64,000 bases of DNA, from the NCBI RefSeq assembly GCF_001307295.1, contig NZ_CP012700.1, positions 3,413,001-3,477,000 on the forward strand, given 5' to 3'. Below are positions 43,697-54,100 of the stretch, one piece after another. This DNA comes from Sphingopyxis macrogoltabida (GTDB lineage Bacteria > Pseudomonadota > Alphaproteobacteria > Sphingomonadales > Sphingomonadaceae). How positions within the stretch are numbered: the stretch's first letter is position 1; each line of letters begins with the position of its first letter. The notes beneath the pieces are model-generated. The model made no database searches. It saw only the letters and a list, made by a program, of their open reading frames with translations, and was not told the origin of the DNA. The position numbers and the translations under genes are program-made.

Positions 43697-46060
43697 ATGA
43701 GCGGATCGCTTTCCCCGACCCTCTTGTTCGCGCTCGGGCTGTTCGCGGCGCTATGGCTGCTCGCCGGACTGTGGGCGGTCGGGCGCGGCATCGCGATGCA
43801 GCGCCGCTCGGCGTTCGTCGCCGGACAGACCGAACGGCTGGCGAGCCTGGTCGAGGCGTCGCCCTACCTGCCCGTCATCGTCCGCAGCGACTGGCGCATC
43901 GAGGCGAGCGAGCGGCTGGGCCGCTGGCTCGGCATCAGCCGGGGCCCGCGCAATTTCGACGAATTGCGCGGTCTCGATTCCGGGCTCGATCCCGAGGGGC
44001 ATGACGCGCTGCGGCAGGCGATCCTCGGCGCACAGCGCGGCGCCAAGCCGTTCATGCTGAGCCTGAAGCCGCAGGGCGGCAGCCGGACGATCGTCATTCA
44101 CGGCGCCGCGGCGCCGCAGGCGGTCGGCGGCCCGGGCAGCGTCCTCTTATGGTTGAGCGACGCGACCGACGGCCAGCAGGCACTGGCGCAGGCGCGCAGC
44201 GAACGCGACGAGGCGATGGGCGCCTTCGAAGCCTTGTCGGGGCTGATCGAGGCAGCGCCCTTCCCGATGTGGTTCCGCGACACCAGTCTCGGCCTGGCGC
44301 TGGTCAACCGCGCCTATGTGCGCGCGGTCGAGGCGAAGAGCGCGGCGGCGGTGATCGAGGCCAGGATCGAATTGTGCGAACCCGTTGCCGGAGTCAGCGC
44401 CGGCGAAGCCGCCGAGCAGGCCCGCCTCGCCGGAGCGGCGCAGATGCGAACGATCCCGGTGACGATCGAGGGCGAACGGCGTATCATGCGCGTCGTCGAC
44501 GTGCCGCTGGCGCCCGAAGGCGGCCGCGTCATCGGCATCGCCGGCTATGCGATCGACGTCCAGGAACTGGAAAGCGAACGCGGCGCGCACCGCCGCTTCG
44601 CCGATACCCAGCGCGAACTGCTCGACCGATTGTCGGCCGCGGTCGCGCAATTCGGCCCCGATCAGGGCCTTGTCTTCGCCAACCAGCCCTTCCGCCGCCT
44701 GTTCGCGCTCGAACCCGAAGATGTGGGCGAAGCCCGGCCCCTCGCGCGCCTGCTCGACGCGTGGCGCGACAGCGGGCGGACCCCCGAAGTGCGCGATTTT
44801 CCCGAATGGCGGCAGGCGCATGTCGACTGGTTCGCCAGCACGGGCGCCGTCGAAGAGGACTGGCTGCTGCGCGACGGGACGCACCTGCATGTCGTCGCGC
44901 AACCGACCCCCGACGGCGGGCTACTGCTGATCGCCGAGGATCGCACCGAACAGGTGCAGCTCGCCTCGACGCGCGACACGCTGCTGCGCGTGCGCACCGC
45001 GACCTTCGACAATCTGTTCGAGGCGATCGCGGTGTTCGCGCCCGACGGCCGCCTCCATCTGTGGAACCAGCGCTTCCGCCGCCTGTGGGGGGTCGACGAA
45101 CCGACCCTCGCGGCGCATCCACGCGTCGACGTGCTGATGGGCGGGCTCGCCGACCGGCTGTCCAAGCCCAACCAGATCAGCATCGTGCAGGAGGTGATCC
45201 GCGCCGCGACCCTCGAACGCACCCAGCGCGCCGGAGAGATCCGCTTTGCCGACGGACGCCATTTCGACTTCGCCTCGATCCCGCTGCCCGACGGCAACGC
45301 GCTCTTGATCATGCTCGACGTCAGCGACAGCCGGCGGATGGAAAGCGCGCTGCGCGAACGCAACGAGGCGCTGGAAGCGGCTGACAAGGTCAAGACCGCC
45401 TTCCTGTCGCGGATGAGCTATGAACTGCGCACGCCGCTGACCTCGATCGGCGGCTTCGGCGAAATGCTGCAGGCGGGCTACGCCGGCAAGCTCGCCGACC
45501 AGCAGCAGGTCTATGTCGACGCGATCATGGATTCGGTCGCGGTGCTCGGGCGTCAGATCGACAATGTGCTCGACCTTGCGCAGGGCGAAGCCGGCACGCT
45601 GGCGATCGAACGCGCGGCGGTCGATGTGCGGACGCTGCTCGATCAGGCGCTGGCCGACGTCAAACCGCTGGCGGATGCCGAGAAGATCGAGCTGGTCGGC
45701 AATATGTCGGCGACCCTCGGCAGCATCGATGGCGACGCGCCGCGGCTGTCGCGGCTGGTCGCGGGGCTGCTCGACAATGCCGTGCGCTTTACCGCCCCGG
45801 CGCGCAAGACGGGCGGGCGCGTGCTGCTTCATGCCGACGGCGACGCGCGCGGCGTCGATATCATCGTCTCCGACAACGGCCCCGGCATGCCCGAAGCCGC
45901 CGCGGCGGTCGCCAAGGGCGAGCAGGCGGGGACCGCGACCGGCGGCATCGGCCTCGCGCTCGCGCGTCAGCTCGTCGCGGCGCACGGCGGGACGATGGAG
46001 GTGCTGAGCGAAAAGGGTCAGGGCACGATGGTGCGGATCAGCCTGCCGCGGGGCGCATGA
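43697..46060 (+). CDS. divL: DivL-like PAS sensor kinase with tyrosine in place of the catalytic histidine
   Basis: This is a 787-residue protein. A membrane helix is at residues about 8-28 (LLFALGLFAALWLLAGLWAV). Several PAS domains fill about 45-540. The dimerisation domain reads FLSRMSYELRTPLTS, with Tyr575 where a histidine kinase has its phosphorylated His. The ATPase part has LLDNAVRFT (N-box), SDNGPGMP and GGIGLALARQLV. In Caulobacter, DivL has the same swap and acts as a non-canonical sensor that binds DivK-P and steers CckA and CtrA in the cell cycle. The same role is inferred here. The stop overlaps tsaE by ATGA. Confidence 0.92.
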   Translation: MSGSLSPTLLFALGLFAALWLLAGLWAVGRGIAMQRRSAFVAGQTERLASLVEASPYLPVIVRSDWRIEASERLGRWLGISRGPRNFDELRGLDSGLDPEGHDALRQAILGAQRGAKPFMLSLKPQGGSRTIVIHGAAAPQAVGGPGSVLLWLSDATDGQQALAQARSERDEAMGAFEALSGLIEAAPFPMWFRDTSLGLALVNRAYVRAVEAKSAAAVIEARIELCEPVAGVSAGEAAEQARLAGAAQMRTIPVTIEGERRIMRVVDVPLAPEGGRVIGIAGYAIDVQELESERGAHRRFADTQRELLDRLSAAVAQFGPDQGLVFANQPFRRLFALEPEDVGEARPLARLLDAWRDSGRTPEVRDFPEWRQAHVDWFASTGAVEEDWLLRDGTHLHVVAQPTPDGGLLLIAEDRTEQVQLASTRDTLLRVRTATFDNLFEAIAVFAPDGRLHLWNQRFRRLWGVDEPTLAAHPRVDVLMGGLADRLSKPNQISIVQEVIRAATLERTQRAGEIRFADGRHFDFASIPLPDGNALLIMLDVSDSRRMESALRERNEALEAADKVKTAFLSRMSYELRTPLTSIGGFGEMLQAGYAGKLADQQQVYVDAIMDSVAVLGRQIDNVLDLAQGEAGTLAIERAAVDVRTLLDQALADVKPLADAEKIELVGNMSATLGSIDGDAPRLSRLVAGLLDNAVRFTAPARKTGGRVLLHADGDARGVDIIVSDNGPGMPEAAAAVAKGEQAGTATGGIGLALARQLVAAHGGTMEVLSEKGQGTMVRISLPRGA

Positions 46061-46509
46061 CCGTCCATCGTTACGACTACCCGCTTGCCGACGCCGAACG
46101 CTTCGGCACCGCGATCGGCGCGGCGCTGCGGCCCGGCGATGTCGTGGCGCTGGAGGGTGACCTTGGCGCCGGCAAGACGACGCTGGCGCGCGCGATGCTG
46201 AAGGCGCGCGGGCTCGCGGGCGAAGCGCCGAGCCCGACCTTTGCGATCGTCCAGCCCTATGCGCCGCCCGAAGTCGATCTCGCCATCGCGCATGTCGACC
46301 TTTATCGCATCGAGGACGAAAGCGAGCTGATCGAACTGGGGCTCGACGATTATCTGTACGACGGCGCGCTGCTCATCGAATGGCCCGACCGGCTGGGCCC
46401 GGGCGGCTGGCCCGATACGCTGACGCTGACGATTTCGGGCAGCGGCGACGCGCGCGTCTTGACAGCATCGGTGCCGCCCGCTTGGGAAGCGCGATGGCCG
46501 CTTCGATGA
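46057..46509 (+). CDS. tsaE: tRNA threonylcarbamoyladenosine biosynthesis ATPase TsaE
   Basis: This is a 150-residue P-loop protein. Walker A is GDLGAGKTT at residues 34-42, then PSPTFAIVQPY and HVDLYRIEDESELIELGLDDYL, the family signature. TsaE works with TsaB and TsaD to place the t6A modification at tRNA position 37. It is coupled to divL by a 4-nt overlap, and its end overlaps the AmgK start. Confidence 0.95.
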   Translation: MTVHRYDYPLADAERFGTAIGAALRPGDVVALEGDLGAGKTTLARAMLKARGLAGEAPSPTFAIVQPYAPPEVDLAIAHVDLYRIEDESELIELGLDDYLYDGALLIEWPDRLGPGGWPDTLTLTISGSGDARVLTASVPPAWEARWPLR

Positions 46510-47477
46510 TTCCGCCCGCCCATGCCCCGGCTTTCCTCGCCGCGCATGGCTGGGGCGACGCCCGGATTTTGCCGCTCGCCGGCGATGCTTCCTTCCGCCG
46601 CTATTTCCGCGTCGTGGGCGAAGGCCGGCAGGCGGTGCTGATGGATGCGCCGCCGCCGCACGAGGACCCGCGCCCCTTCATCGCGATCGCCGAATATCTG
46701 TGCGGACGGGGATTGAACGCGCCGACGATCATCGCCCGCGACCTGGCGCAAGGCCTGCTGCTGATCGAGGATTTCGGCGATGTCCGGCTGCGCGAAACGG
46801 TCGATGCCGCGCTTCACAAGGAAGCCGGCTATTATGCCGGGGTCACCGACCTGCTCGTCCATCTCCATGCGCAGCCGCCGATGGACGGGCTGCCGGTGCA
46901 CGGGCTCGATCAATGGCTGGACGAGGTGATGCTGTTCACCGACTGGTACTGCCCTGCCCTCGATATCGAGGTCGACCGCGATGCGTTTCGCGCCGCGTGG
47001 GAAGAGGCCTTGACCCCGGTCGAACGCGACGGCCTGCCGCGCGTCACGGTGCTGCGCGATTTCCATGCCGAAAATATCATGCTGGTCGCAGGGCAGGACG
47101 GCATCGCCCATTACGGGCTGCTCGATTTCCAGGACGCGCTGGTCGGCCATCCCGCCTATGACCTTGCCTCGGTGCTCGAGGATGCGCGGCGCGACGTGAC
47201 CCCGGCGATCGAGTCCGAGATGCTCGCGCGGTATCAGGCGGCGACCGGGCAGGATATCGAGAGCGCCTATTGGGCGCTCGCGTCGCAGCGCAACACGCGC
47301 ATCCTCGGCGTCTTCGTGCGGCTGTGGAAACGCGACAACAAGCCGCATTACCGGAGTTTCCAGCCGCGCATGTGGGGGCTGCTCGAACGCGATCTGGCGC
47401 ATCCGGCGCTTGTCGCCGTCCGGCAATGGTTCGACGCCAATGTCCCCGCTTCGAAGCGGGCGGAGGCGTGGAAGTGA
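46494..47477 (+). CDS. amgK: N-acetylmuramate/N-acetylglucosamine anomeric kinase
   Basis: This is a 327-residue aminoglycoside phosphotransferase-fold kinase. Key residues: GDASFRRYFRV (glycine loop), LIEDFGDVRLRE, the catalytic loop LRDFHAENIML, and LLDFQDALVGHPAYDLAS. Next to MurU it forms the AmgK-MurU pair that turns recycled N-acetylmuramic acid into UDP-MurNAc, a bypass that gives intrinsic fosfomycin tolerance. ATG 46494 has GGGAAG upstream; ATG 46506, overlapping the tsaE stop as ATGA, is also possible. Confidence 0.9.
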   Translation: MAASMIPPAHAPAFLAAHGWGDARILPLAGDASFRRYFRVVGEGRQAVLMDAPPPHEDPRPFIAIAEYLCGRGLNAPTIIARDLAQGLLLIEDFGDVRLRETVDAALHKEAGYYAGVTDLLVHLHAQPPMDGLPVHGLDQWLDEVMLFTDWYCPALDIEVDRDAFRAAWEEALTPVERDGLPRVTVLRDFHAENIMLVAGQDGIAHYGLLDFQDALVGHPAYDLASVLEDARRDVTPAIESEMLARYQAATGQDIESAYWALASQRNTRILGVFVRLWKRDNKPHYRSFQPRMWGLLERDLAHPALVAVRQWFDANVPASKRAEAWK

Positions 47478-48193
47478 CGGCGAAAATCGAAAGCGCGATG
47501 GTGATGGCGGCGGGGATCGGCAAGCGGATGCGGCCGCTGACTGCCACCCGGCCGAAGCCGCTGGTGCGCGTCGCGGGCAAGGCGCTGATCGACCACAGCC
47601 TCGACCGGATCGCGGCAGCGGGCATCGGCCATGTCGTGGTCAACGTCCATTATCTCGCCGACGCGCTGGAGGCGCATCTTGCGGCGCAGAAGCGGCCGTT
47701 CAGCATCGCGATTTCGGACGAGCGCGCGCAATTGCTCGAAACCGGCGGCGGCATGGTCAAGGCGCTGCCGCAGCTCCGCGGCGATCCGATCCTGATCGTC
47801 AACAGCGACAATATCTGGACCGATGGGCCCGAAGACAGCATCCGCCACCTCGCGCGTCACTGGGACGGCGACCGGATGGACGCGCTGTTGCTGGTGATCC
47901 GGCAGGCAAGCGCCAGCGGGCACGGCGGCCGCGGCGATTTCCACATGGACCCGGCGGGCCGGCTGTCGCGGCGCAAGCCTGGGCATGTCGCCCCTTTTGT
48001 CTATACCGGCATCCAGCTCGTCTCGCCGCGCCTGCTCGAAGGCGCGCCCGAGGGGCCGTTTTCGACCAACATCCTGTGGGACCGCGCGATCGCGGCGGGG
48101 AGGCTGTTCGGCCTGTCGCACATGGGCCAGTGGTTCGATGTCGGCACCCCCGCGAGCATCGCGCCGACCGAAGCCGCGCTGACGGATGGCTGA
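47474..48193 (+). CDS. murU: N-acetylmuramate 1-phosphate uridylyltransferase
   Basis: This is a 239-residue nucleotidyltransferase. The NTP site is MVMAAGIGKRMRPLT at about residues 9-23, RPKPLVRVAGKALI follows, and the metal-binding Asp is in ILIVNSDNIW. It makes UDP-MurNAc from MurNAc 1-phosphate supplied by AmgK. Start is GTG 47474, overlapping the amgK stop (GTGA), with GGAGG upstream. Its own end overlaps addB by 8 nt. Confidence 0.92.
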   Translation: MTAKIESAMVMAAGIGKRMRPLTATRPKPLVRVAGKALIDHSLDRIAAAGIGHVVVNVHYLADALEAHLAAQKRPFSIAISDERAQLLETGGGMVKALPQLRGDPILIVNSDNIWTDGPEDSIRHLARHWDGDRMDALLLVIRQASASGHGGRGDFHMDPAGRLSRRKPGHVAPFVYTGIQLVSPRLLEGAPEGPFSTNILWDRAIAAGRLFGLSHMGQWFDVGTPASIAPTEAALTDG

Positions 48194-51155
48194 CGCCAAA
48201 CCCGACGTCTTCTCGATCCCGGTCCATCGGGCCTTTGCCGACGCGCTTGTCGCCGGATTGATCGCGCGCTTTGCCGATGGCGCGCTGGGGCTCGCGGAAG
48301 GATTGATCCTGCTGCCGAGCAACCGCGCCAAGAGCGCGGTGCAGGCGGCGTTCGTCCGCGCCGGCGGCGCCGGGCTGCTGATGCCGCGGCTGGCGGTGAT
48401 CGGCGACGCCGACCTCGACGAATCGATCGGGATTGCGCTCGATGCGATCGACGCCGCCGAGCCGATCCCCCCGGCGATCGATACGCTGCGCCGCCGCCTG
48501 CTCCTCGCCGATTTGATCGAGCGGCATACGCCCGCGGGCGAAGCGCCGATCCGCGGTGCGGCGGCGTTCCAGCTTGCCGACGGGCTGGCGCGCGCGATCG
48601 ACCAGCTCCATTATGAGGAGGTGCCGGTTTCGGCGCTCGTCGACCTCGACCTCGGCGCCTTTGCCGGCCACTGGCAGGCGTCGCTCGCCCGGCTGCGCAT
48701 CCTCGTCGACCATTGGCCCGCGGTGCTGGCGGCGACCGGACATATCGACCGCGCGGCGCGCCGCAACCGCTTGCTTCAAAGGGTGACGGCGGCGTGGCGC
48801 AGCGCCCCGCCCGCGCCCTTTGTGGTCGCGGCGGGGATCACTACCGCCGCGCCGGCAATCGCGCGGCTGCTGCGCACCGTCGCCGATCTGGAGCGCGGCA
48901 TGGTCGTGCTGCCCGGCGTCGATTGCGGGATGGCGGCCGAGGAATGGCACGCGCTGGGACCGGCGCGGCCGGACCCCGGCGATCCGGCGCGCCCGATTGA
49001 GACGCACCCGCAATATCATCTGAAGCTGCTGCTCGACCGGATGGGGGTGGCACGCGAGGAGGTCCGGGCGTGGGACGCGGGGTCGGATTTCGACGGACCC
49101 GAAGCGCGCGCGGCGTTCGTCTCCTTGCTCTTCGCTCCCGCCGATTTCACCGGCCAATGGCAGACGGCGGGCGACCTCTCGGCGGCGACCGCGGGGATCG
49201 CGGGCGCCGTCTTCGCCGACGACGGGCAGGAGGCGCAGGGGATCGCGCTGCTGATGCGCGAGGCGGTCGAGACGCCGGGGCGCACCGCGGCGCTGGTGAC
49301 CCCCGACCGCGGGCTGGCCGAACGCGTCGCGGCGGCGCTCGCGCGCTGGGAGATAAACGTCGACGACAGCGCCGGGCAGCCGTTGTCGCGCACGCCACCG
49401 GGGGCGCTGTTGCTGCTGCTCGCCGAACTCGCAGCGAGCTTCGATCCGGTGGCGCTGATCGCGCTGCTCGGCCACCCGCTGGTCCGCAAGGGCGAAGGGC
49501 GGACGACGTGGCTCGATCAGGTACGGCGGCTCGATCTGATCCTGCGCGAGCCCGGGCTGGCACCGGATTGGGACGGGGTGTCGGCGCGGATCGCGGCGCG
49601 CGCCGCCGACCCGAAGGCGCGCGGCCACGGGCTGGCGGCGGAGCTGGCGCCGTGGTGGGACGAACTGTCGGCGTTCGGCGCGATGCTGGCGCCGTTCGCG
49701 GCGGGGCAGACGCTGCCCGCCACCTTGTTGGCGGCGCTGCAGGGCGCGCTCGAATGGCTGAGCGGCGACGCGGTCTGGACGGGGCCGGCAGGACGGGCGC
49801 TCGCCGAGCTGTTCGACCAGTGGACGCTCGCGCGCGGCGACGGTCCCGCGCTGGTCGATCCGGCCGAGTTTCCCGCGATGCTGGGGCAGCTTCTGACGCA
49901 GGCGAGCGTGCGGCCGCCCTACGGGGGGCATCCGCGCTTGTTCATCTGGGGGCTGCTCGAGGCGCGGTTGCAGCGCGCCGACTTGATGATCCTCGGCGGG
50001 CTCGACGAGGGGCGCTGGCCCGCCGCAACGCAGCCCGACCCGTGGCTCGCGCCCGGCATCCGCCGCCTGCTCGGCCTGCCCGCGCCCGAACGGCAGCAGG
50101 GGATGGCGGCGCACGACTTCGCCGGCGCACTCGGCGCGCGCGAGATCGTCGTGACGCGCGCGGCGCGGAGCGGCGGCGATCCGGTCGTTGCGTCGCGCTT
50201 CTGGCTGCGGCTGTCGGCGCTGGCCGGCGACCTGCCCGAACCGGCGCCGGGCGGGGTGCCGCTGACCCGGCTGGCGACGATGCTCGACGTGCCGAGCGGC
50301 GATCCGCAGCCGGTCGCTAGGCCCGCGCCGCGGCCACCCGCCGCCGACCGGCCGCGCCGGATTAGCGTCACCGGAGTCGATAGGCTGGCGCGCGATCCCT
50401 TCGCTTTCTATGCCGACCGCATGCTCGGCCTGTCGGCACTCGACCCGCTGAGCGCCGCGCCCGACCCGCGCTGGCGCGGGACGCGCGTCCATAAATTGTT
50501 CGAGGATTGGGTGCGCGGCGGCGCGACGCGCGACGGCTTCGAGGCAGAACTCGCCGCGCTCGGCGCCGACCCGGCGCTCGATGAAATCGCGCGCGCCTTC
50601 TGGCTGCCGCGCATCGAGCCCGCGCTGCGCTGGGCCGCCGCACAGGTCTGGAACGCCGAAGGACGCGAGCCGCTGGCGGTAGAGACGTCGGGCGAGATCG
50701 TCGTCGACGGCCTCACCCTGCACGGCAAGGCCGACCGTATCGACCGGACGGACGGCGGCGGCCTGGCGATCGTCGATTATAAATCGGGCGGCGCGCCGAG
50801 CGCGAAAGCGGCGTTCAACAAGCTCGACAGCCAGCTTGGCCTGCTCGGCCTGATCGCACAGCGCGGCGGGATGAAGGATATTGCCGCGGCGCCGGTCGAT
50901 GCCCTCGAATATTGGAGCCTGCGCCCCGACCGCCGCGCCGGCGGCGCCGGGAAAATCTCGAACACCTATGGTTCGCGGAGCGACCTCAAGAGCGCCGAAC
51001 AGACGATCGACCATGCGAGCGACGCGCTCGCCGAGCTCGCCGCGCTCTATCTGTTCGGCGACGCACCCTTCGTGCCGGGCGATGTCCGCGGCTACGGCGA
51101 TTACGACCAGTTGATGCGCCGCGACGAATGGTTCGGGCGGGGCGAGGCGGACTGA
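48186..51155 (+). CDS. addB: Double-strand break repair protein AddB
   Basis: This is the 989-residue partner of AddA in the helicase-nuclease that starts recombinational repair of broken ends. The N-terminal part is an inactive helicase fold (ILLPSNRAKSAVQAAFV). The central part has LQRADLMILGGLDEGRWP. The C-terminal nuclease domain has RVHKLFEDW, GKADRIDR and AIVDYKSGG, the last holding the PD-(D/E)XK Asp and Lys. Length is normal for the alphaproteobacterial type. Stop overlaps the addA ATG (TGATG). Confidence 0.94.
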   Translation: MADAKPDVFSIPVHRAFADALVAGLIARFADGALGLAEGLILLPSNRAKSAVQAAFVRAGGAGLLMPRLAVIGDADLDESIGIALDAIDAAEPIPPAIDTLRRRLLLADLIERHTPAGEAPIRGAAAFQLADGLARAIDQLHYEEVPVSALVDLDLGAFAGHWQASLARLRILVDHWPAVLAATGHIDRAARRNRLLQRVTAAWRSAPPAPFVVAAGITTAAPAIARLLRTVADLERGMVVLPGVDCGMAAEEWHALGPARPDPGDPARPIETHPQYHLKLLLDRMGVAREEVRAWDAGSDFDGPEARAAFVSLLFAPADFTGQWQTAGDLSAATAGIAGAVFADDGQEAQGIALLMREAVETPGRTAALVTPDRGLAERVAAALARWEINVDDSAGQPLSRTPPGALLLLLAELAASFDPVALIALLGHPLVRKGEGRTTWLDQVRRLDLILREPGLAPDWDGVSARIAARAADPKARGHGLAAELAPWWDELSAFGAMLAPFAAGQTLPATLLAALQGALEWLSGDAVWTGPAGRALAELFDQWTLARGDGPALVDPAEFPAMLGQLLTQASVRPPYGGHPRLFIWGLLEARLQRADLMILGGLDEGRWPAATQPDPWLAPGIRRLLGLPAPERQQGMAAHDFAGALGAREIVVTRAARSGGDPVVASRFWLRLSALAGDLPEPAPGGVPLTRLATMLDVPSGDPQPVARPAPRPPAADRPRRISVTGVDRLARDPFAFYADRMLGLSALDPLSAAPDPRWRGTRVHKLFEDWVRGGATRDGFEAELAALGADPALDEIARAFWLPRIEPALRWAAAQVWNAEGREPLAVETSGEIVVDGLTLHGKADRIDRTDGGGLAIVDYKSGGAPSAKAAFNKLDSQLGLLGLIAQRGGMKDIAAAPVDALEYWSLRPDRRAGGAGKISNTYGSRSDLKSAEQTIDHASDALAELAALYLFGDAPFVPGDVRGYGDYDQLMRRDEWFGRGEAD

Positions 51156-54100
51156 TGGCGAAACCCTCCGGCCTCGCCGAACTCGACCCGCGGCAGGGCG
51201 CCGCCGCCGACCCCGAAAGCCATGTCTGGCTGGGCGCGTCGGCGGGCACGGGCAAGACGCAGGTGCTGTCGGCGCGGGTGCTGCGGCTGATGCTCGATGG
51301 GGTCTCACCCGAGGCGATCCTCTGCATCACCTTCACCAAGGCGGGCGCCGCCGAGATGGCGCACCGCATCCACGAGCGGCTCGCGGCGTGGGTGCGGATG
51401 GACGACGGCGACCTGCGGCTCGACCTTCGCGCGCTGGGGCTCGACTGGGACCGGCCGGGGCTGATGAAGCGGGCGCGATCGCTGTTCGCCACCGTGATCG
51501 ACAGTCCCGGCGGCACGATCCGGGTGCAGACGATCCACGCCTTCTGCCAGACGTTGCTCGCGAGCTTCCCGCTCGAAGCGAAGCTGCTGCCGGGCTTCCG
51601 CGCGATCGAGGAGGATGAAGCGGCGGCGCTGCAGCGGCAGGTCCTCGGCGAACTTCTGAGAGGCGACGAAGAGGAACTGCGCGACGTGGCGGCCATGCTG
51701 TCGCGGCGGCTGGGGCAAGATGCGGCGCTGTCCTTCCTGGCGCGCTGTGCCGCGGCGTTCGGCGGGCCGCGCGCGATGCTGCCGCCCGCCGCGCATGATT
51801 TGCGGGCGGCGTTCGACCTGCCGGGCGGCGACCCCGATGCGTGGGTCGCAGGCGAGGTCGCCGCGGGCGCGATCAGCGACGAAGATATCAAGGCGGTGGC
51901 GACAAGCGGCGCGGCGTGGGGGACAAAGACGGGCGAGGCCTGTTCGGACTTCATGGTCGGCTGGCTGATCGCCGACACCGCCGGCCGCGCCGCGATGCTG
52001 CCCGACCTGCTCGGCCGCTTCCTGACCGGCAAGGGCGAGCTGCGGGCCGATTTCGGTGGCGATAAGGGCAAGATGACCGATTGCGTCGACAGCGCGGTGC
52101 GCATCGTCGACGCCGCGCAGGCCCTGCTCGCGACCGCGACGGCGATGCGCGTCGCCGACGAACTGGCGGCGGCATGGAAGCTCGGCAGCCGTTTCGCCGA
52201 AGCCTATGCGCTCGCCAAGCGCGAGGCGGGGCTCGCCGATTTCGACGACCTGATCACGCTGGCGGGGAGTTTGCTGCGGATCAGCAGCTTCGGCGAATGG
52301 GTGCGCTTCAAGCTCGACCAGCGCACCGACCATATCCTCGTCGATGAGGCGCAGGACACCAATATGCGCCAGTGGGGCATCGTGCTGTCGATGGCCGAGG
52401 AGTTTTTCGCCGGCGTCGGCGCAAAGGACGAGCGCATCCGCACGCTGTTCACCGTCGGCGACCGCAAGCAGGCAATCTTCGGCTTTCAGGGCACCGAGCC
52501 CAAGGCGTTCGCGACCGCGCGCGACATGTTCCACGCGATGGGCGAGATCGGCGGTCAGCCGTTCCGGCAGGTCGATCTCGTCTCCAACTATCGTTCGACC
52601 CCGGCGGTGCTCGCGGTCGCCGACGCGTGGCTCGCAGCCGGCGGCGCAGCGGCGATGGGGCTCGACGGCGACGAGCCGCCGCACCATCCGTTCCGGTCGA
52701 GCCACGCCGGGCAGGTCGAGCTGTGGGCGCCGCTTCCGGTCGGCAAGGCGCTCGATGCCGAATCCGAAGAAGCCGAGGGCGACGAGGGCGGCGCCGACAG
52801 CGGCACCCCCGCCTCCGACCCGGCCTCGATGCGGCTCGCGCGCGCGATCGCCGGGGAGGTGCAGGACTGGATCGCCAATGGCAAGGACGGGCGCCCCGTT
52901 TCGCCCGGCGACAATGGCAAGGACGGGCGCCCCGTTTCGCCCGGCGACAATGGCAAGGACGGGCGCCCCGTTTCGCCCGGCGACATCATGATCCTCGTCC
53001 GCCGCCGCCGCGACCTCGCGGCGCGGATCGTCGCGCGGTTGCAGGCGCTGCACGTCCCGGTGGCGGGCGTCGACCGCTTTACGCTGACCCAGCCGCTGGC
53101 GGTACAGGATTTGCTCGCGGCAATGCGCTTTGCGGTGCAGCCACTCGACAACCTCAATCTCGCGGCGCTGCTCGTCTCGCCGCTGATCGGCTGGACGCAG
53201 GACGAGCTTTACGCGCGTACGCACGGACGCGGGCGCGCGGCGCTGTGGGAGCATCTGCGTGCCACCGAGGGCGATATTCCGGCGGCGACGATGGCGGCGC
53301 TGCGCCACCTGCTCGGCATGGCCGATTTCACCACGCCGTTCCGGTTCCTCGAGACGATCCTGTCGGGGACGATCGACGGGCGACGGAAGCTGTATGCGCG
53401 GCTGGGGCGCGAAGCACGCGACCCGGTCGACGAACTGCTGGGTCAGGCGCTCGCCTTCGAGCAGCGCGAAACGGTATCGCTGCTCGGCTTCCTCACCGCG
53501 GTCGAGAGCAGCGGCGCCGACGTCAAGCGCCAGACCGAGGCGCGCAGCGACGTCGTGCGGGTGATGACGGTGCACGGATCGAAAGGCTTGCAGGCGCCGA
53601 TCGTCATCCTTGCCGATGCGACCGACGATCCGGGGATCGGCCACCGCCCCTTCACCGTCGACGTCGCGGGGTGGGAGAAATTGCCCGTCTTCGCCGTACC
53701 CGGCGACGAACGCCACGGGGCGCTGGCTGACGCGTATCAGCGCGCGGCGGCGGCGGCGTCGGAGGAGCATTGGCGGCTGTTCTACGTCGCGATGACGCGC
53801 GCCGAGGAAATACTGGTCGTCGCGGGCACGACGAAAAAGCCCGACCGGAGCATCCCCGAGGCGAGCTGGCACGGCGCGGTCGAGGCGGTGCTGGCGGACA
53901 TGGGCAGCGCGTGGGAGGAAGCGGGGCCGGTCTGGGGCCAGCGCCGTGTCCACCGCGCCAATGCGGGCAAATGGGCGAAGAAGGAAAAGGCCGCGAGGGC
54001 CGCGCCGCCGCCGCTCGTCCTGCCCGAATGGGCGCATCGCCCCGCGCCAGAGGAAGCGCGCCCGCCGCGCCCGCTCGCCCCGTCGGCGCTCGGCGAGGAC

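Noticed and set aside
52877..52984. Possible CRISPR array because of 36-bp repeats
   Set aside because: The repeats are directly adjacent with no spacers and are in frame inside addA, so they are a coding tandem repeat.
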